Source: Clostridium sp. CAG:609 (GTDB lineage Bacteria > Bacillota_I > Bacilli_A > RF39 > UBA660). From it: a DNA stretch of 64,000 bases. The notes under the pieces were generated by a model. The model was not told the DNA's origin and did no database searches. It worked only from the letters and a program-made list of their open reading frames with translations. The position numbers were made by a program, and so were the translations under genes. Each line of letters begins with the position of its first letter. The stretch's first letter is position 1. Shown piece by piece: positions 35,925 to 44,784 of the stretch. The stretch is taken from assembly GCA_000438075.1 (NCBI GenBank), contig FR903536.1, positions 27,869-91,868 on the forward strand. Direction: 5' to 3'.

Positions 35925-36365
35925 TTACTTAACTAATTCAACATTAATTTTAAATTTTACTTTTTTGTGTAATTCAATACTAACTTGAGTAATTCCTAAA
36001 GAACTAATCGCAGTATCAATCTTGATACACTTCTTATCAATATTAAATCCTTTTTCTTTTAATTTATCAGCTATTTGTTTACTTGAAATAGTACCAAATA
36101 CTTTATCTTGAGCACCAGTTTTAACTTTAAATGTAATAGTTTTATCATTTAATTTATTTTTAACTTCATTTAAACTTGCTACCAATGCATCTTCATTTTT
36201 TTGTTTTACATCTAATTCTTCACTTAGAATTTCACTACTTCTTTTTGTATAAGGAACAGCTAAATTATTTTTAATTAAATAGTTATTAGCATAACCATCA
36301 CTTACATTAATTACACTATCTTTTTTTCCTTTTCCTTTAACGTCACTTAATAAAATTACTTTCAT
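35925..36365 (-). CDS. rplI: 50S ribosomal protein L9
   Basis: The 146-residue protein is full length for L9: an N-terminal RNA-binding domain (VILLSDVKGKGKK, VSDGYANNYLIKNNLA), a central helix and a C-terminal domain. It binds the L1 stalk base of 23S rRNA. AAAGGAGGT precedes the ATG. It heads the rplI-dnaB-M23-walJ-rlmH-MYG1-ung run, in which gaps never exceed nine bases. Confidence 0.97.
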   Translation of the reverse strand: MKVILLSDVKGKGKKDSVINVSDGYANNYLIKNNLAVPYTKRSSEILSEELDVKQKNEDALVASLNEVKNKLNDKTITFKVKTGAQDKVFGTISSKQIADKLKEKGFNIDKKCIKIDTAISSLGITQVSIELHKKVKFKINVELVK

Positions 36366-36433
36366 TTAAAAGACCTCCTTTAAGTAAAATATATTATATC
36401 ATGAACTTATAAAAAATACAAAATATTTGATTA

Positions 36434-37810
36434 TTAAAATCTAAAATATATAAATGGATTATAACTTGATGCTAAAATACTTATAATACTTATAATAAAT
36501 AAGATAATTATGTATATGTCACTAAATTTATTTTTCTTATCAAATATTGGTTTAAAAATTGGTGTACTTGCAAACGCTGAAAGAACAAATATGATAATAG
36601 TTTTTAGTTTAAATATTTGATAATGAGTAAATATCATCATATTACCTAGACCATGAGCACCAAATAAAGTTTTAATAGCTTCGATTAGAGTACTAGTATC
36701 AGTAAAGTAAAATATTATAAAACCAAATGTTACTAAACTAAATGTATACAAGTGACCTAGAAAAGCTGGTAATTTATCTATTTTTTTGAAAATAAATTTT
36801 TCTAAAACTAATAAGATAAAGTAGAAAAGTCCCCAAAAAACAAAGTTCCAACTTGCACCATGCCATAAACCAGTTAATGCCCAAACTACAAACAAATTAA
36901 ATATATGTCGAACTCTTTTGCATCTATTACCACCCAAAGGTATATAAACATAATCCCTAAAGAATGTTGATAAAGATATGTGCCATCTTCTCCAGAAATC
37001 TGTAATAGTTCTTGCAACATATGGGTAATTGAAGTTTTCAAGATAATTAAATCCAAGCATTTTACCTAAACCAATTGCCATATCACTATATCCAGAAAAA
37101 TCAAAATATATTTGGAAAGTAAAAGCAACACCACCAACAATCATACCAATGGTACCCAAAGATGCAATGCTAGATCCAAATAATGTATCAGCAACATAAG
37201 CCATTTCATTAGCAATAACACATTTTTTAAACAAACCAATAATGAACCTTCTTATACCAGTTGCAAAACCTTCTATATCTTCGCATCTATCATTTAATTC
37301 CTCATTAACAGTTTCATATCTAACAATCGGACCTGCAATTAGCTGAGGAAAAGCACTAATATAACAACCTAAATTAATAATACTTTTTTGAACAGGTACC
37401 TTAGATTTATAAACATCAATAACATAAGTAAGAATTTGAAAAGTATAAAATGAAATACCAATTGGTAAACTTATACTTAAAAACTTAATATTTAAATTGA
37501 ATAAATTGTTAATATTATCTAAAAAGAAATTTGTATATTTAAAGAAAAATAATAAACCAAGATTAAATACTAAATCTATTATTAACCACTTTTTAGGTTT
37601 ACTAGATTTATCCATCCATAACACAATAAAGTAATTTACTATTATAGATAAAATCATCAAAAGAACATAAATTGGTTCACCGTATCCATAAAATAATAAT
37701 GAAAAAATTAATAATACAATGTTCTTAGTTTTTCTTTTTTTAGGAATAAAATAACAAAGAAGAAATGTTGGTAAAAATAAGAACAGGAATATTAAACTTG
37801 AAAAAACCAT
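36434..37810 (-). CDS. MBOAT-family membrane O-acyltransferase (AlgI/PatA-like)
   Basis: A 458-residue protein with about eleven membrane helices. The MBOAT signature is clear: FWRRWHISLSTFFRDYVYIPLGGNR and the catalytic His in LTGLWHGASWNFVFWG. Such proteins move acetyl groups across the membrane for transfer to alginate, peptidoglycan, teichoic acid or other surface polymers. Its partner is the DHHW/AlgJ-like protein whose stop overlaps this ATG by one base. The polymer acted on cannot be read from the sequence. Confidence 0.93.
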   Translation of the reverse strand: MVFSSLIFLFLFLPTFLLCYFIPKKRKTKNIVLLIFSLLFYGYGEPIYVLLMILSIIVNYFIVLWMDKSSKPKKWLIIDLVFNLGLLFFFKYTNFFLDNINNLFNLNIKFLSISLPIGISFYTFQILTYVIDVYKSKVPVQKSIINLGCYISAFPQLIAGPIVRYETVNEELNDRCEDIEGFATGIRRFIIGLFKKCVIANEMAYVADTLFGSSIASLGTIGMIVGGVAFTFQIYFDFSGYSDMAIGLGKMLGFNYLENFNYPYVARTITDFWRRWHISLSTFFRDYVYIPLGGNRCKRVRHIFNLFVVWALTGLWHGASWNFVFWGLFYFILLVLEKFIFKKIDKLPAFLGHLYTFSLVTFGFIIFYFTDTSTLIEAIKTLFGAHGLGNMMIFTHYQIFKLKTIIIFVLSAFASTPIFKPIFDKKNKFSDIYIIILFIISIISILASSYNPFIYFRF

Positions 37811-38997
37811 TATTTAACCCTCCCTTCAAAGTTATAATTGTATTGATCAAACAATGTTGAACCACCATCATATAAGAATAAAACTTTTGATATATTATTG
37901 TTTTTAACATAACTTGATAAATCAAAAACATTATCTTTAAATTCATCATATCTTAAGTTGATAACATGTGTTTTGTTAAAATGTTGAGCAAGTAAATAAT
38001 CTATTTGCCATGTATAAGAATCTCCTACAATTAAAAGATTTTCTTTTGAAGCATTATTAAAATCATACACTACTTTTCCATATTGACCATTAAAATATGA
38101 AACATAATAATCATAATACTTATAATCACGATCAAGTCTTATTTCACGTGGTTTAAATATTTCTTCAGGCATCGTATCATTAACTATCACCTTATAAGTT
38201 GGATTATAATTAATATCAGATATATAATCATAAATTATATCATTTAAAGCAGTCTTTGCCATTGAACCATAATATTTACGTTCTTTTTTTTCTGCAATTT
38301 TATAAGTGTTATTATCAGTTATATCAAACATATCCAATATATCATAATAACCATTTAATGCACCATTTATATTCCAGTGATGATCTGTTTTATAAAACTT
38401 ATTTTTATAGTCATCCACTGAATCAATATTCATCACTTTTACATGAACATTTTTATTTAACCCAGTAACAAAATCTGCTACGTAAGAATTTAAATTATCA
38501 TTTGCTAAAATAGTAAATTCATATCTAGTTGGTAAATAAATGTATAAAGAAACTTTATCACTCAAATTATTAAAAAAGTTAAGTTGAATATTAAGTCTAT
38601 CATTTAATTCTTCATGAGTGTATTTTCCCTTTAAATAATAAAACTCATCTTTTTTATTATAAAATATATATTCTCCATCAGAATTTGTACGTACAGGTAT
38701 ATCATCATAAATTAAGCTATTACCATAAAAATTAATATTTTGATATATTTCATTTAAATCATTATAAAAAGGAAAATAATTAGTAAACTTATTTTCAATA
38801 GAATTTTCTATACTACCAATTTTATTATTTAATTTATCAACAATATTATTTTCCGTCTTTTTTTGATATGTTGTAAAATTATCATGGTTAATAGAAATAA
38901 AACCTAATTTATTTAATAAGAAATTACATGGTATAGCTAAAAATATACCAAATATAATTACTAAAAATGCAACTATCAAATATTTATCTTTTTTCAT
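37810..38997 (-). CDS. DHHW/AlgJ-like SGNH-fold acetyltransferase partner
   Basis: The ATG at 38997 is preceded by AAGGAG; a longer frame to 39042 has no such site. The 395-residue protein has an N-terminal membrane helix (6-26), and outside it the TDHHWNINGA motif plus the serine motif LIVGDSYTWQ of the AlgJ/AlgX/DHHW group. These complete the acetyl transfer begun by the MBOAT protein encoded next. Both the DHHW and GDSY residues are intact, so it is likely active. Confidence 0.92.
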   Translation of the reverse strand: MKKDKYLIVAFLVIIFGIFLAIPCNFLLNKLGFISINHDNFTTYQKKTENNIVDKLNNKIGSIENSIENKFTNYFPFYNDLNEIYQNINFYGNSLIYDDIPVRTNSDGEYIFYNKKDEFYYLKGKYTHEELNDRLNIQLNFFNNLSDKVSLYIYLPTRYEFTILANDNLNSYVADFVTGLNKNVHVKVMNIDSVDDYKNKFYKTDHHWNINGALNGYYDILDMFDITDNNTYKIAEKKERKYYGSMAKTALNDIIYDYISDINYNPTYKVIVNDTMPEEIFKPREIRLDRDYKYYDYYVSYFNGQYGKVVYDFNNASKENLLIVGDSYTWQIDYLLAQHFNKTHVINLRYDEFKDNVFDLSSYVKNNNISKVLFLYDGGSTLFDQYNYNFEGRVK

Positions 38998-39058
38998 AAT
39001 TAGACTCCTTAATTTCATCCCTATATATATTTTATCACACAATGCGACTGGAGCATAG

Positions 39059-39082
39059 AAAAACTCACCAAAATGGTGAGTA
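39059..39082 (-). terminator. Terminator of the rpsF-ssb-rpsR operon
   Basis: Minus-strand ACTCACC and GGTGAGT (plus arms 39075-39081 and 39063-39069) form a 7-bp stem with a short loop, followed by TTTTC. It lies just after the rpsR stop at 39085. Confidence 0.75.
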
Positions 39083-39084
39083 AA

Positions 39085-39300
39085 TTATTTAACGTATGGA
39101 ACTAAAGCCATAAATCTAGCATACTTAATTTGTTCTGCTATATGTCTTTGATGTTTTGCACATGCTCCAGTCATTCTTCTTGGTAATATTTTACCTTTTT
39201 CATTAATGTATTTATTAATAATCATTACATCTTTGTAATCAACACTTTTGCCGGCACACATTTGACATATTTTCTTTTTCTTACGATAAAATTCTGCCAT
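39085..39300 (-). CDS. rpsR: 30S ribosomal protein S18 (zinc-ligand form)
   Basis: The 71-residue protein matches S18, including the C-terminal KHQRHIAEQIKYARFMALVPYV. The N-terminal KICQMC pair and the later CAKH pair form a likely zinc site, the C+ form of S18. S18 binds S6 on the platform of the 30S subunit. It is the third gene of rpsF-ssb-rpsR. Confidence 0.97.
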   Translation of the reverse strand: MAEFYRKKKKICQMCAGKSVDYKDVMIINKYINEKGKILPRRMTGACAKHQRHIAEQIKYARFMALVPYVK

Positions 39301-39323
39301 GTTATATTCCTCCTTCTTAAAAA

Positions 39324-39818
39324 TTAAAATGGTAAATCATCACTACTTAAAGTAAATTCGTCCCCAAAATCTTTATAAGGATCTTCACTAATATCAGTTG
39401 TTTCAACTGCAGGCATTGGAGCTGGTGAAGGATTGTAACTTGATGTAGTGTTACTTACAGGTGCACTATAACCTGATGTAGATGCAGTAGCACCATCGTT
39501 ACGAGAACCACCTAAGAATTCAAAGCTATCAACAATAATTTCAGTTGTATACCTTTTTGTTCCATCTTGGGCATCGTAACTGCTGTTACGAATTCTTCCT
39601 TGAGCCAGTACCATTTGACCTTTTTTACAATATCTATTAATTGTTTGAGCAGTTCTATTAAATGCAACACAATTGATGAATTCTGTGTCTCTTTGACCAT
39701 CCCTATTAACGAAGTCACTTTGACATGCTAGTGAAAACCTTGATATTTCCATATTCCCTTGAGTCATTCTAGACTCAGGATCTCTTGTAAATCTTCCTGT
39801 TAAAATTACTTTGTTCAT
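39324..39818 (-). CDS. ssb: Single-stranded DNA-binding protein
   Basis: The ATG at 39818 follows AAGGAG; an earlier in-frame start overlaps rpsF. The 164-residue protein has an OB fold (MNKVILTGRFTRDPE, FINCVAFNRTAQTINRYCKKGQM, YTTEIIVDSFEFLG), a low-complexity linker rich in Ser, Thr and Pro, and the acidic DDLPF tip that docks repair and replication partners. It coats single-stranded DNA as a tetramer. Confidence 0.97.
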   Translation of the reverse strand: MNKVILTGRFTRDPESRMTQGNMEISRFSLACQSDFVNRDGQRDTEFINCVAFNRTAQTINRYCKKGQMVLAQGRIRNSSYDAQDGTKRYTTEIIVDSFEFLGGSRNDGATASTSGYSAPVSNTTSSYNPSPAPMPAVETTDISEDPYKDFGDEFTLSSDDLPF

Positions 39819-39819
39819 G

Positions 39820-40110
39820 TTATTCTCCTTCAACTTTGATAATTAAATGTCTTAATACATTTTCATTAATAGTTACTTTTCTATCAAATTCTGCTAAAGT
39901 TTCATGTGTAGCTTCAACATTCATTACAAAATAATATCCACTAACTTCCTTCTTGATTGGATATGCTAATTTTTTTCTACCCATTTCTTTGAATTCAACA
40001 ACTTTAGATGGTTTAATGTTTATAAGTTTTTGTAAATCTTCACTAGTCTTTTTGATAGTTTCTTCATCTAGAGTAGATTTTACGATAAACATTATTTCAT
40101 ATTTATTCAT
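39820..40110 (-). CDS. rpsF: 30S ribosomal protein S6
   Basis: The 96-residue protein is full length for S6 (MNKYEIMFIVKSTLDEE, GRKKLAYPIKKEVSGYYFVM, NENVLRHLIIKVE). It pairs with S18 in the 30S platform. Its ribosome binding site AAGGAGG is embedded in the 5' leader hairpin described at 40117-40170, so its translation is probably controlled by the S6:S18 complex. Confidence 0.98.
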   Translation of the reverse strand: MNKYEIMFIVKSTLDEETIKKTSEDLQKLINIKPSKVVEFKEMGRKKLAYPIKKEVSGYYFVMNVEATHETLAEFDRKVTINENVLRHLIIKVEGE

Positions 40111-40116
40111 TGTTTT

Positions 40117-40170
40117 TTCACCTCCTTACGGTCTTTCGGCTTCAAGATAAAACATGAAGCAAGGAGCCAT
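40117..40170 (-). promoter_or_regulatory. S6:S18-type autoregulatory leader of rpsF
   Basis: In the RNA the sequence folds as CTCCTT-GCTTCA, loop, TGAAGC, an internal loop CGAAAGACCGT, then AAGGAG. The last block is the rpsF ribosome binding site, and it is fully paired. The internal loop carries the CCG recognised in the known S6:S18-binding mRNA motif, which imitates the 16S rRNA site. Binding of surplus S6:S18 would keep the site closed. Confidence 0.75.
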
Positions 40171-40188
40171 TTCCTTTTTTCTTCAAGT

Positions 40189-40217
40189 ATTATACCAAAT
40201 AAATATTAAAAAAACAA
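40189..40217 (-). promoter_or_regulatory. Promoter of the rpsF operon
   Basis: Minus-strand TATAAT (plus 40189-40194), preceded by TGG, has a weak TTGTTT -35 (plus 40212-40217) at 17 bases. The start would lie just before the S6:S18 leader. Confidence 0.6.
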
Positions 40218-40234
40218 GCCAAAAATACCGAAAA

Positions 40235-40388
40235 AAGCAATAAAGTTAGTGATAATGTAATCAAAGTTTTTTACCACCTCACGGTGATAAATTTCTGCTT
40301 CACGGGAATCCCTTCCTCCACAGACCAAATTCGGATTCAGCCAACCCTACTTAAAATTATAATCCATACGCTATTATAAATGGCAGAT
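40235..40388 (-). ncRNA. Candidate structured RNA upstream of the rpsF operon
   Basis: This minus-strand segment is richer in GC than its surroundings and shows two clear helices: GAATCC/GGATTC (plus 40333-40338 with 40306-40311) and a 9-bp stem capped by GTGA (plus 40270-40278 and 40283-40291). A promoter lies upstream (near 40420) and a separate rpsF promoter lies downstream, so it is probably its own transcript of about 150 nt rather than only a leader. A T-rich stretch follows near 40230-40240. No ORF is present. I found no match by eye to SRP, 6S, RNase P, T-box or common riboswitches. Confidence 0.5.
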
Positions 40389-40392
40389 GAGA

Positions 40393-40425
40393 ATTATATT
40401 AACATATGTCTATACATAAAGTCAA
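40393..40425 (-). promoter_or_regulatory. Promoter upstream of the 40.3-kb RNA element
   Basis: Minus-strand TTGACT (plus 40420-40425) has two possible -10 boxes: TTAATA at 17 bases (plus 40397-40402) or TATAAT at 21 bases (plus 40393-40398). The -35 is near consensus, so a promoter is likely though the exact start is open. Confidence 0.55.
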
Positions 40426-40579
40426 GTAATTTCAAAAATTTTTTAATTCATTTTTTTTAGGCAAATCATTTACAAAAGGCAGTGATAATTCGCCATACTA
40501 TCTAGTAATATCTTTCTAAGAAGATATTGCAAAATTACAAAAGAATTGTTACTGGGTCCCTATTGTCAATGAGAAACTT

Positions 40580-40606
40580 AAAAAATCACATTAAAAAAAT
40601 GTGAAA
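40580..40606 (-). terminator. Terminator of the ychF-Bax1-RDD run
   Basis: TCACATT and AATGTGA (plus 40586-40592 and 40598-40604) form a stem directly after the RDD stop and are followed on the minus strand by ATTTTTT. Confidence 0.75.
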
Positions 40607-41281
40607 TTATTTCTTCACACTTTTCTTCTTATTTATTTTTTGTTCTTTTTCTTTAATTGATTCTTTTTTTACATCTGTTACTGTAGATACAATAGCTGCA
40701 GAATTTAAATCTATTACTTTTGTATTTGCTAACATATCATGAAGACCACGATTATCACTTCTAAACATAACCATAATCAAGTTTACCATGTACATCGTAT
40801 TACTTAAAAGTCCAATAATTGAACCTACCCTATAAAATACATTTGAGTTAAAAGCAAACACACAAATAATATTTATTAACATTAGCCAAACATTATTTAA
40901 AATTAATACCCTTAATAAGTAATTACCGATATTTAAACTTTTATCATTGTTACTTACAACTTTTAACTTCATTAATTTTTTTCCTGGAGTTTGACCTTTC
41001 AAAGCATATTGTAAAACTCCGAAATACAAAACCAAGGTAACAATTGTTATCCCAGAACTTACCGCACCATTTCGATAAGTTTTATAATTTAATTCTTTGT
41101 AATAATCTAAATCATATGAACTACTTCCAGTATTAAGTTCTTTTGTTACTTCCAAAAGTTCTTTATTTAATGAAGCATACTCATCTCTATAAGGATCTAA
41201 CTTACAAACTAAATCAGCTATAACTAATACTAAACATAAATCAATAATAAATGCTATAATTCTTTTTAAACTTGTATCCAT
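40607..41281 (-). CDS. RDD-family membrane protein
   Basis: A 224-residue protein with about four membrane helices. The N-terminal KRIIAFIIDLCLVLVIADL has the Arg and Asp of the RDD signature and GQTPGKKLMKLKVVS is the second family motif. The C-terminal 30 residues are strongly basic (KEKEQKINKKKSVKK). RDD proteins are poorly characterised and some act in ion transport. It lies 2 bases after the Bax1-like gene. Confidence 0.88.
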   Translation of the reverse strand: MDTSLKRIIAFIIDLCLVLVIADLVCKLDPYRDEYASLNKELLEVTKELNTGSSSYDLDYYKELNYKTYRNGAVSSGITIVTLVLYFGVLQYALKGQTPGKKLMKLKVVSNNDKSLNIGNYLLRVLILNNVWLMLINIICVFAFNSNVFYRVGSIIGLLSNTMYMVNLIMVMFRSDNRGLHDMLANTKVIDLNSAAIVSTVTDVKKESIKEKEQKINKKKSVKK

Positions 41282-41283
41282 AA

Positions 41284-41931
41284 TTAATCCTTATTATTTG
41301 CAAATATTTCTAATAAATGTAAGAAAATATTAATAAAATCTAAATATAATTCTAAAGCTCCATAAATTGCTAAATTATCTTCAGGTAATCCAGAACTTTC
41401 TAAAGACTTAATCTTTTGAACATCATATGCTGTAATACCAATAAATATTAACAAACATATAACACTTAAAACTAATGTTAAAGTATCACTTCCAATAAAA
41501 ATATTAAATATTGATACAATAATTACACCAAGAAGTGCCATTAGTAAGTAAAAACCTATCTTAGATAAATCAGCATTCGTAGTATATCCAATTAAAGCCA
41601 TGATTCCAAATACAACAGATGCTATTAAAAATACATACATAATACTAGATAAGTTATAAACAACAAATATACTTGAAAAAGTAAGACCACTAACAAAAGC
41701 GTAAAGTAAAAAACTAATCTTTGCACCTGTTGGACTCATTTTAAATACTCTTGCAGATAAATATATTACTAAAAGAAATTCTGCAATAATACATACCCAA
41801 TAAAAACCTCCACTAAAAATATTAGCAAGCATTTTTTCATTTGATGCAACACCAAATCCAGTAACGAATGTTGTCAAAAGACCAATACACATCCATATAA
41901 ATGATTTACTAATTAACTTATTATCTTCCAT
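41284..41931 (-). CDS. Bax inhibitor-1/YccA family membrane protein
   Basis: A 215-residue protein with seven membrane helices and the family C-terminus: GITAYDVQKIKSL and LAIYGALELYLDFINIFLHLLEIF, where paired acidic residues form the pH-sensing site of calcium-leak members such as YetJ. It is placed 14 bases after ychF, probably in the same transcript. The physiological role is uncertain in bacteria. Confidence 0.93.
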   Translation of the reverse strand: MEDNKLISKSFIWMCIGLLTTFVTGFGVASNEKMLANIFSGGFYWVCIIAEFLLVIYLSARVFKMSPTGAKISFLLYAFVSGLTFSSIFVVYNLSSIMYVFLIASVVFGIMALIGYTTNADLSKIGFYLLMALLGVIIVSIFNIFIGSDTLTLVLSVICLLIFIGITAYDVQKIKSLESSGLPEDNLAIYGALELYLDFINIFLHLLEIFANNKD

Positions 41932-41945
41932 TTTTCTCCCTCCTT

Positions 41946-43046
41946 TTAAACATTAAATCGAAAATAACAAATATCTCCATCTTTTAATTCATATTCTTTT
42001 CCTTCAATACGAAGCTTACCAGCATCTTTAACTGCTTTTTCACTACCTAAACTTTCTAAATCTTCAAAAGTCATAACTTCAGCTCTAATAAAACCTCTTT
42101 CAATATCACTATGAATCAATCCAGCACATTCTGGTGCTTTCATTCCTTGTCTAAAAGTCCAAGCTCTAACTTCATCACTACCTGCAGTAAAGAATGTGGC
42201 TAAGCCTAATAAATTATATGTAGCAAAAATAAGTTTATCTAATCCACTAGATTTAATTCCTATTTCTTGTAAAAATAAATCTTTTTCTTCATTTTCTAAA
42301 CCAGCTAAATCAGCTTCTAATTTAGAACACATTACAATTACACCAGATCCTTCAGCTTCTGCATAATTCTTAACTTGTACAGAATATTCATTATCACCAA
42401 CTGCCACATCATCTTCATTAACATTAGCAACATATATAATTGGTTTAATTGTTAAGAAACTAAAATTTTTTAATATTTTTTTCTCATCTTTATCGAATCC
42501 AATTCTTCTTAAAGGAGTATTTGCTTCCAAAGCAGTTTTACATCTTTTTAATACATTAACTTCAGCTAATGCATCTTTATCTTTTGTTGTGACAGCTTTC
42601 TTTTCAATTTTATCTATTCTATTATTTATAACATCTAAATCCGCAAGTACCAACTCAATATTTATTACTTCAATATCACTTATTGGATCAACCTTACCTG
42701 TTACATGAGTAACATTAGGATCACTAAAACATCTAACAACTTCAACAATTGCATCACATTCTCTAATGTGTGATAAAAACTTATTACCAAGACCTTCTCC
42801 TTTAGATGCTCCTGCAACTAATCCTGCTATATCAGTAAATTCAAATGTTGTTGGCACAACACTTTTAGGATTATACATGTTTTTTAAAAATTCTACTCTT
42901 GTATCAGGAACAAACACCATTCCTACATTAGGTTCTATTGTTGCAAATGGATAATTCGCAGCCAATATATTTTGTTTAGTAATAGCATTAAATAATGTTG
43001 ATTTACCAACATTAGGTAATCCTACTATTCCAGCTTTTAAACTCAT
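41946..43046 (-). CDS. ychF: YchF/Obg-family translation-associated ATPase/GTPase
   Basis: The 366-residue protein has the P-loop GLPNVGKST, the ANYPFATIEPNVG switch, DIAGLVAGASKGEGLGNKFL, the atypical NVNEDD in place of NKxD that favours ATP over GTP, and the C-terminal TGS domain ending DGDICYFRFNV. YchF binds ribosomes and ATP. The parB-DUF951-ychF-rpsF order is typical of Firmicutes; here one AbgT gene is inserted. Confidence 0.98.
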   Translation of the reverse strand: MSLKAGIVGLPNVGKSTLFNAITKQNILAANYPFATIEPNVGMVFVPDTRVEFLKNMYNPKSVVPTTFEFTDIAGLVAGASKGEGLGNKFLSHIRECDAIVEVVRCFSDPNVTHVTGKVDPISDIEVINIELVLADLDVINNRIDKIEKKAVTTKDKDALAEVNVLKRCKTALEANTPLRRIGFDKDEKKILKNFSFLTIKPIIYVANVNEDDVAVGDNEYSVQVKNYAEAEGSGVIVMCSKLEADLAGLENEEKDLFLQEIGIKSSGLDKLIFATYNLLGLATFFTAGSDEVRAWTFRQGMKAPECAGLIHSDIERGFIRAEVMTFEDLESLGSEKAVKDAGKLRIEGKEYELKDGDICYFRFNV

Positions 43047-43058
43047 AAAATAACCTCC

Positions 43059-44603
43059 CTAAAGTCCAACACCTGCACCTATTCCAAGTGGAAACTTAAT
43101 AATATACCAAATAACAATAAATGCTAAATATACAACTGCTGTAATAATTGCATATGGCAATTGATATTTAATAGCTTCCCAAATAGTAATAGGTTTATTA
43201 CTTTGATTATAATTTTCTAAATATGCTAAATAAATTATAAAATATGCATATACTGGAGTAAGTCCTAAAGCAACAGAACTTCCTAATCTAAAAGTTAATT
43301 GACTAAATAATGGATTAATACCCACATTCATAAGTCTAGGGATAACTCCTGATACAATATTATAACTAAATAATATATTTGGTTGAAACAATGACATAAC
43401 AACTGCAAATACAAACAACATAATAATAAGTGGTAATCCAGCAAAACTTGAATTTTGCATTACATTTGTTAAAGCTCCAACTAATACATTACCTATATTT
43501 GATTGTTTAAATATATTAATAAATGCACTAGCAGCAAATATCATAACTAATACTTTACCAATTCCATTTAATGAATAACCTAAAGCATCAATAAACTCTT
43601 TATTATTCTTTATAGTTTTAGCACCAATTCCATATGATAAACCTAAAATCACAAAGAAAACTGCAACTACAAAGACAAAACCATTACTAAAAAATGAATT
43701 ATAACTAAATAATTTATCTATGTATAGACTTTGACTATAATCAAGTAAATTTCCTGAAAAAGGAAGTCCAGGTATTATATTATAAATAAATATAAGCAAA
43801 TAAATTAAACCAGCACCTAAAGAAAATAATAATCCTCTCATTTGTTTTCTAGTAAGTACTAATTCATCTTCCACACTTTCTTCTTCTAAAAATTCATACT
43901 TAGGTAACTTCTTAGCAACATAATTTTCTGTAATATTTGTTAATACAAAACTCATTATAATAATAAGCATTATCATAACTATAATATATGACCAACTTGA
44001 TGCACTAAATGTTTGATCAATTAAATGTGCATTTGTAAGTGTCATATTTAACATACTTGAATCATTACTAGTAAAAAACAAACTAAGGGCATTACCACAA
44101 GTTAAGCTTGCAAATGATGCAATAATACCAATCAATGGGTTTCTTTTTCCATAAAGAAATAACAATGCCCCAAGAGGTACCATAATAATATATGATAAAT
44201 CACCAATTAAACTTGCAATAATACATATAAATATTAATGCAAATGTAACAATATTTTTCTTAGCTTTTTTAGTCATCATTGTAATAATAGTTTTTAAAAA
44301 CCCACTTTTAACCATTATACCAATACCAAGTAAAATAATAATTAAATTACTTAAAACTGCAAAATTAGCAAAGTTACTAACTGTGGTAGTAAAAATATAT
44401 TTTAATCCACTTAAGCTAAATAATGATTTAACAGCTTCTGTTGTAACTTGAAAATCACCAGTGATAGTAGATATCTTATTAAACGTTGATTGAACATTAA
44501 AGAATCTAAGTACTCCACTTGCAATTATAGTAATAAAGCTTAAAACAAGAAGCATCATCACCGGATGTAATCCAATTTTTTCTTTAGTTCGAAGTTTTTT
44601 CAT
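43059..44603 (-). CDS. AbgT-family transporter
   Basis: A 514-residue protein with about twelve membrane helices. HPVMMLLVLSFITIIASGVLRF near the start, the GIASFASLTCGNALSLFFTSNDSS stretch and FQLTFRLG-like SQLTFRLGSSVALGLTP near the C-terminus agree with the AbgT family (p-aminobenzoyl-glutamate uptake or drug efflux). Substrate is not evident; AbgT members also export sulfonamides. It is inserted between the DUF951 and ychF genes, overlapping the former by 20 bases. Confidence 0.85.
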   Translation of the reverse strand: MKKLRTKEKIGLHPVMMLLVLSFITIIASGVLRFFNVQSTFNKISTITGDFQVTTEAVKSLFSLSGLKYIFTTTVSNFANFAVLSNLIIILLGIGIMVKSGFLKTIITMMTKKAKKNIVTFALIFICIIASLIGDLSYIIMVPLGALLFLYGKRNPLIGIIASFASLTCGNALSLFFTSNDSSMLNMTLTNAHLIDQTFSASSWSYIIVMIMLIIIMSFVLTNITENYVAKKLPKYEFLEEESVEDELVLTRKQMRGLLFSLGAGLIYLLIFIYNIIPGLPFSGNLLDYSQSLYIDKLFSYNSFFSNGFVFVVAVFFVILGLSYGIGAKTIKNNKEFIDALGYSLNGIGKVLVMIFAASAFINIFKQSNIGNVLVGALTNVMQNSSFAGLPLIIMLFVFAVVMSLFQPNILFSYNIVSGVIPRLMNVGINPLFSQLTFRLGSSVALGLTPVYAYFIIYLAYLENYNQSNKPITIWEAIKYQLPYAIITAVVYLAFIVIWYIIKFPLGIGAGVGL

Positions 44604-44784
44604 TCACTATCACCTTTTTTAACTTTTTCATAAATTCTAATCTATCCATCATGATTTCTCTACCACAATTTTTACATTTAATTTTGATATCAGCACCATT
44701 TCTAGTTATTACCCATAAATTAGTGCCACATGCATGTTGCTTTTTCATTATGACATCATCATTTAAATTAAAATCTTTATTCAT
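44584..44784 (-). CDS. DUF951 family zinc-ribbon-like protein
   Basis: The 66-residue protein matches DUF951: MKKQHACGTNLWVITRNGADIKIKCKNCGREIMMDR. Its three visible cysteines (ACG and CKNC) suggest a metal site. The function is unknown; the gene usually lies between parB and ychF in Firmicutes, as here. It starts immediately after the parB stop and overlaps the AbgT gene by 20 bases. Confidence 0.92.
   Translation of the reverse strand: MNKDFNLNDDVIMKKQHACGTNLWVITRNGADIKIKCKNCGREIMMDRLEFMKKLKKVIVNEKTSN

Noticed and set aside
40235..40388. T-box, SRP RNA, RNase P, 6S RNA, cobalamin or FMN riboswitch
   Set aside because: Their diagnostic conserved blocks were looked for by eye and are not present.
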